Positions 61,949-64,000 of a stretch of DNA of 64,000 nt are shown here, piece by piece. The stretch's first letter is position 1. Every line of letters starts with the position of its first letter. The notes beneath the pieces were generated by a model. The model was not told where the DNA came from. It saw nothing but the letters and a program-made list of their open reading frames with translations, and made no database searches. The stretch is from NCBI GenBank assembly GCA_017625435.1, contig JAGAKX010000058.1:1-64000 (forward strand), read 5' to 3'. The position numbers were made by a program, and so were the translations under genes. Origin of the DNA: Clostridia bacterium (GTDB taxonomy: Bacteria > Bacillota > Clostridia > Oscillospirales > Acutalibacteraceae).

Positions 61949-64000
61949 TTAGCTGAAAAGTCCTCTGAAGAAGTCGCCTATCTTCTTAAAGAAGCTGAGA
62001 AGCCAATCCCAGAATGACCACTTATTGACTGTGGGACCCTGGCCTGCGCCTGTGTCAATCATTTCGCCTGCAATGGTAATCTTTACATCACCGGAGTTTG
62101 CAGGGATTGTGTAATAGCCGTCCATATCCATTTCAGCAGCCTCGCCGTTTATGTAAACGAAATACTTCTCATAAAGGAAGCTGGGGCTTAAATGAACTCT
62201 GAAGCGGATGGGCTGATCATCTGACCAGAACACTATTGCGCCGTCCTTTGTCTGGTAGGTGTCCTCAAGGATGAAGCTTGTGTTGTCAACAGAGGTGAAG
62301 TTGATACCTCTTGTGTTACCGCCTTCAACAATGGTGACTGTCTTTGTGGCTGTGAGAGAGCCTCGCTTAGCTGTAACTGTAACGGAGCCTGTGCCGATAG
62401 CATAAAGCTTGCCGTTTGCGAAGAATGCGATGCTGTCATCGGATGAAGTCCATTCTGCATCAAATACCTCAACACCTGAGGGCATCTTTACAGCTCTGAG
62501 AGCAAGAGTTCTTCCGGTATACTGAACAACCGAGCCTTCAATAACAAGAGTTGCACCGAGGTCGGGACAGATTACCTGAATAAGAGATTCTATTCTGTCG
62601 GTTACTTCCGTAATTTCGTTCTGCTCGGATACGTCACGGTAGTTTCTGTCCATATAAACTCTCTTGATTTCTGCAAGAGTAGCTTCAATTTCTGCCTTGT
62701 TTGCTTCAATTGTGGCATCATCTACTGTGCCGTCTTCAAGGATTTCCTTAAGCTGTGCCTCAAGGCTTTCAAGCTCTGAGTAATCACAGGGCTCTGTGTA
62801 AATTGCAGTATAGGTAGCATCACCTGTAACAGGCTTAATTCTCTTATCCCAGCTTATAAAGTAGTGCCAGAAGCCGTCCTCTGTCTGCACCTCGGGAGTT
62901 TCGGGAGCCTCTACGGTGTCACCGCTGAATGCCTTCACCTCAACCACTTTATCCTTAAGAACGAATCTGATTGTTCTTTCAATCTTGTGGATAACGTGCT
63001 CTCTTGAAAGCTCGTGTCCGCAGACTGAACAGTAAACAACGCTGTCAAATTCACCGTCTGTGGTTTCTGTTGCAGGAATTTCGTTTTCTCTGACGGGTTC
63101 ACCGGGAGAATGCTCTGCAACGATGGGAAGAATTTCACCCTTCTTCTCAAGCTTGTTACAGCAGTCCCAGTAAAGGTCGCCCGTGTAGCCTTCTTCGCCG
63201 CAGGTTGCTGCCTTGTTGTTTCTGAGCTCTGTTGCGCCTGAGTGGTTTTCGGGATTCTTTTCACCTGTCTTATGCTCTGTAGAAACTGCCTTATTACAGT
63301 CGGAGCAATAGGTTACGATATCCCATGTCTTTTCGGTTGTACAGGTACCCTCTACGATGTTTTCTTCCTTGGTATAGGTATCTGCAGTATGGTTATCGGG
63401 AGCAAGGCTGCCCTCCTTGTCGATTCTGCTGAGCTCTTCACCGCAGCCGAGACAGTATGTTACAACCTGCCAGGTATTGGGAGTGATACAGGTGCCTTCA
63501 ACGGAATTTTCAATCTTGACATCCGTGCCGCCCGTATGCTTATCGGGATTCTTTTCACCCTTGTAGGTTCTGGTCTTTGTCTTGTCACCGCAGGCTGAAC
63601 AGGTGGTATCAACTCTCCATACAGTCTCTGAAATACAGGTACCGGGAGTGTCAATATAAGCTTCGCCTTCAGATTCTGCAACGTGGTTAAGAACGTTCTT
63701 ATTGCCGACCTTATTTGTTACGCTGATTACCTCTTTACAGCCGTTACAGGTAACGGTTTCAGTCCAAGTACGCTCGCTTACGCAGGTACCGGGCTTTTCA
63801 TTGCTTATTGTTGTGGTGGTCTTGTGGTCAGCGTGGTTTTCGGGATTGGTTTCTCCTTCCTTATGAGTTGAAGAAATCTTATGCTTACAGGCTTCAACCG
63901 AGCAGTAAACAACTTCATCCCATTCTGCGGGCTCGGTACAGGTTGCAGTTGTCTTGTTTTCAATAACAGCTGCAGCAGGTGTATGCTCAAGCTTTCCGCC
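61949..64000 (-). CDS. Second giant surface repeat protein (C-terminal part)
   Basis: The frame stays open to the window edge, giving the last 683 residues; a GTG at 62947 is internal. It starts inside CxxC repeat units of about 55 residues (GTCxTxxTWxxVTYCxxC...HKTGEKNPENH), six or so copies, then a region with CDYSELESLEAQLKEIL, a Big_2-like domain (EWTSSDDSIAFFANGKLYAI), and the C-terminal module ending LLSFFKKIGDFFRGLFS. It aligns with the end of the 54382-61251 protein throughout this last part, so the two arose by duplication. No sorting signal of known type. Confidence 0.88.
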   Translation of the reverse strand, partial: GGKLEHTPAAAVIENKTTATCTEPAEWDEVVYCSVEACKHKISSTHKEGETNPENHADHKTTTTISNEKPGTCVSERTWTETVTCNGCKEVISVTNKVGNKNVLNHVAESEGEAYIDTPGTCISETVWRVDTTCSACGDKTKTRTYKGEKNPDKHTGGTDVKIENSVEGTCITPNTWQVVTYCLGCGEELSRIDKEGSLAPDNHTADTYTKEENIVEGTCTTEKTWDIVTYCSDCNKAVSTEHKTGEKNPENHSGATELRNNKAATCGEEGYTGDLYWDCCNKLEKKGEILPIVAEHSPGEPVRENEIPATETTDGEFDSVVYCSVCGHELSREHVIHKIERTIRFVLKDKVVEVKAFSGDTVEAPETPEVQTEDGFWHYFISWDKRIKPVTGDATYTAIYTEPCDYSELESLEAQLKEILEDGTVDDATIEANKAEIEATLAEIKRVYMDRNYRDVSEQNEITEVTDRIESLIQVICPDLGATLVIEGSVVQYTGRTLALRAVKMPSGVEVFDAEWTSSDDSIAFFANGKLYAIGTGSVTVTAKRGSLTATKTVTIVEGGNTRGINFTSVDNTSFILEDTYQTKDGAIVFWSDDQPIRFRVHLSPSFLYEKYFVYINGEAAEMDMDGYYTIPANSGDVKITIAGEMIDTGAGQGPTVNKWSFWDWLLSFFKKIGDFFRGLFS

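Noticed and set aside
61949..62947. 332-aa gene starting at a GTG at 62947
   Set aside because: Codons upstream stay open and encode CxxC repeats to the window end, so the GTG is internal.
62935..63264. Separate minus-strand ORF beside the second surface protein
   Set aside because: The true frame is open from 61949 to the window edge; this is another frame of the same gene.

Overview
The window looks like chromosome from a gut-type Clostridia (Firmicutes; probably Oscillospiraceae/Ruminococcaceae-like). Grounds are Gram-positive signal peptides and lipoboxes, strong AGGAGG ribosome sites, proteins ending in twin 'SDARxxLRxAVGLE' dockerin-type repeats, a GGGtGRT/NifU-like pair, a membrane serpin of the kind known from [Eubacterium] siraeum relatives, and a Zur-znu operon. 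No rRNA, tRNA or CRISPR array was seen. Taxonomy is inferred from gene content only.

Layout. 1-5.2 kb: tail of an SPFH/zinc-ribbon protein, a metallophosphoesterase, and a large secreted dockerin protein with one intact and one degenerate phosphoesterase domain. 5.3-10.2 kb: DUF554 membrane protein, then the NifU-like + GGGtGRT operon. A small (~2.2 kb) tyrosine-recombinase element appears inserted in the 3' end of the GGGtGRT gene: the last 90 bp of the gene recur at the far side with only synonymous changes. 10.3-18.2 kb: secreted LRR/dockerin protein, GH116-type glycosidase, EEP-family hydrolase, 5-formyl-THF cyclo-ligase and a GPH sugar symporter. 18.4-30.5 kb: proteostasis block, with tldD-tldE-lon-engB on the minus strand, then thrC, and tig-clpP-clpX on the plus strand.

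30.6-36 kb: GNAT; an operon of ECF sigma factor, transmembrane serpin with an anti-sigma-like cytoplasmic head, and a dockerin protein; upstream of it three separate small amphipathic peptides (58, 42, 48 aa). 35.4-38.1 kb: RluA-type pseudouridine synthase and a U32 protein. 38.4-42.2 kb: zur-znuA-znuC-znuB-lipoprotein with a palindromic operator. 42.5-51.6 kb: AGCS symporter, MscS channel, then TetR / 1070-aa duplicated membrane protein / MacB-like ABC transporter preceded by three TGACANNNTGTCA palindromes. 52-54.3 kb: an NhaC-family transporter with an acidic secreted N-terminus, under a clear lysine riboswitch with terminator, hence probably a lysine carrier. 54.4-64 kb: two giant secreted repeat proteins sharing a C-terminal module that ends in FFKKIxDFFxxLFS.

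Scattered between genes are seven MITE-like elements (about 96-155 bp) with terminal inverted repeats starting TGTAGGGG or GTAGGGGCGGGG. Highest-value leads: the GGGtGRT-targeting element and its triplicated promoter modules, the sigma/serpin membrane fusion operon, the small amphipathic peptide cluster, and the shared tail of the giant surface proteins.
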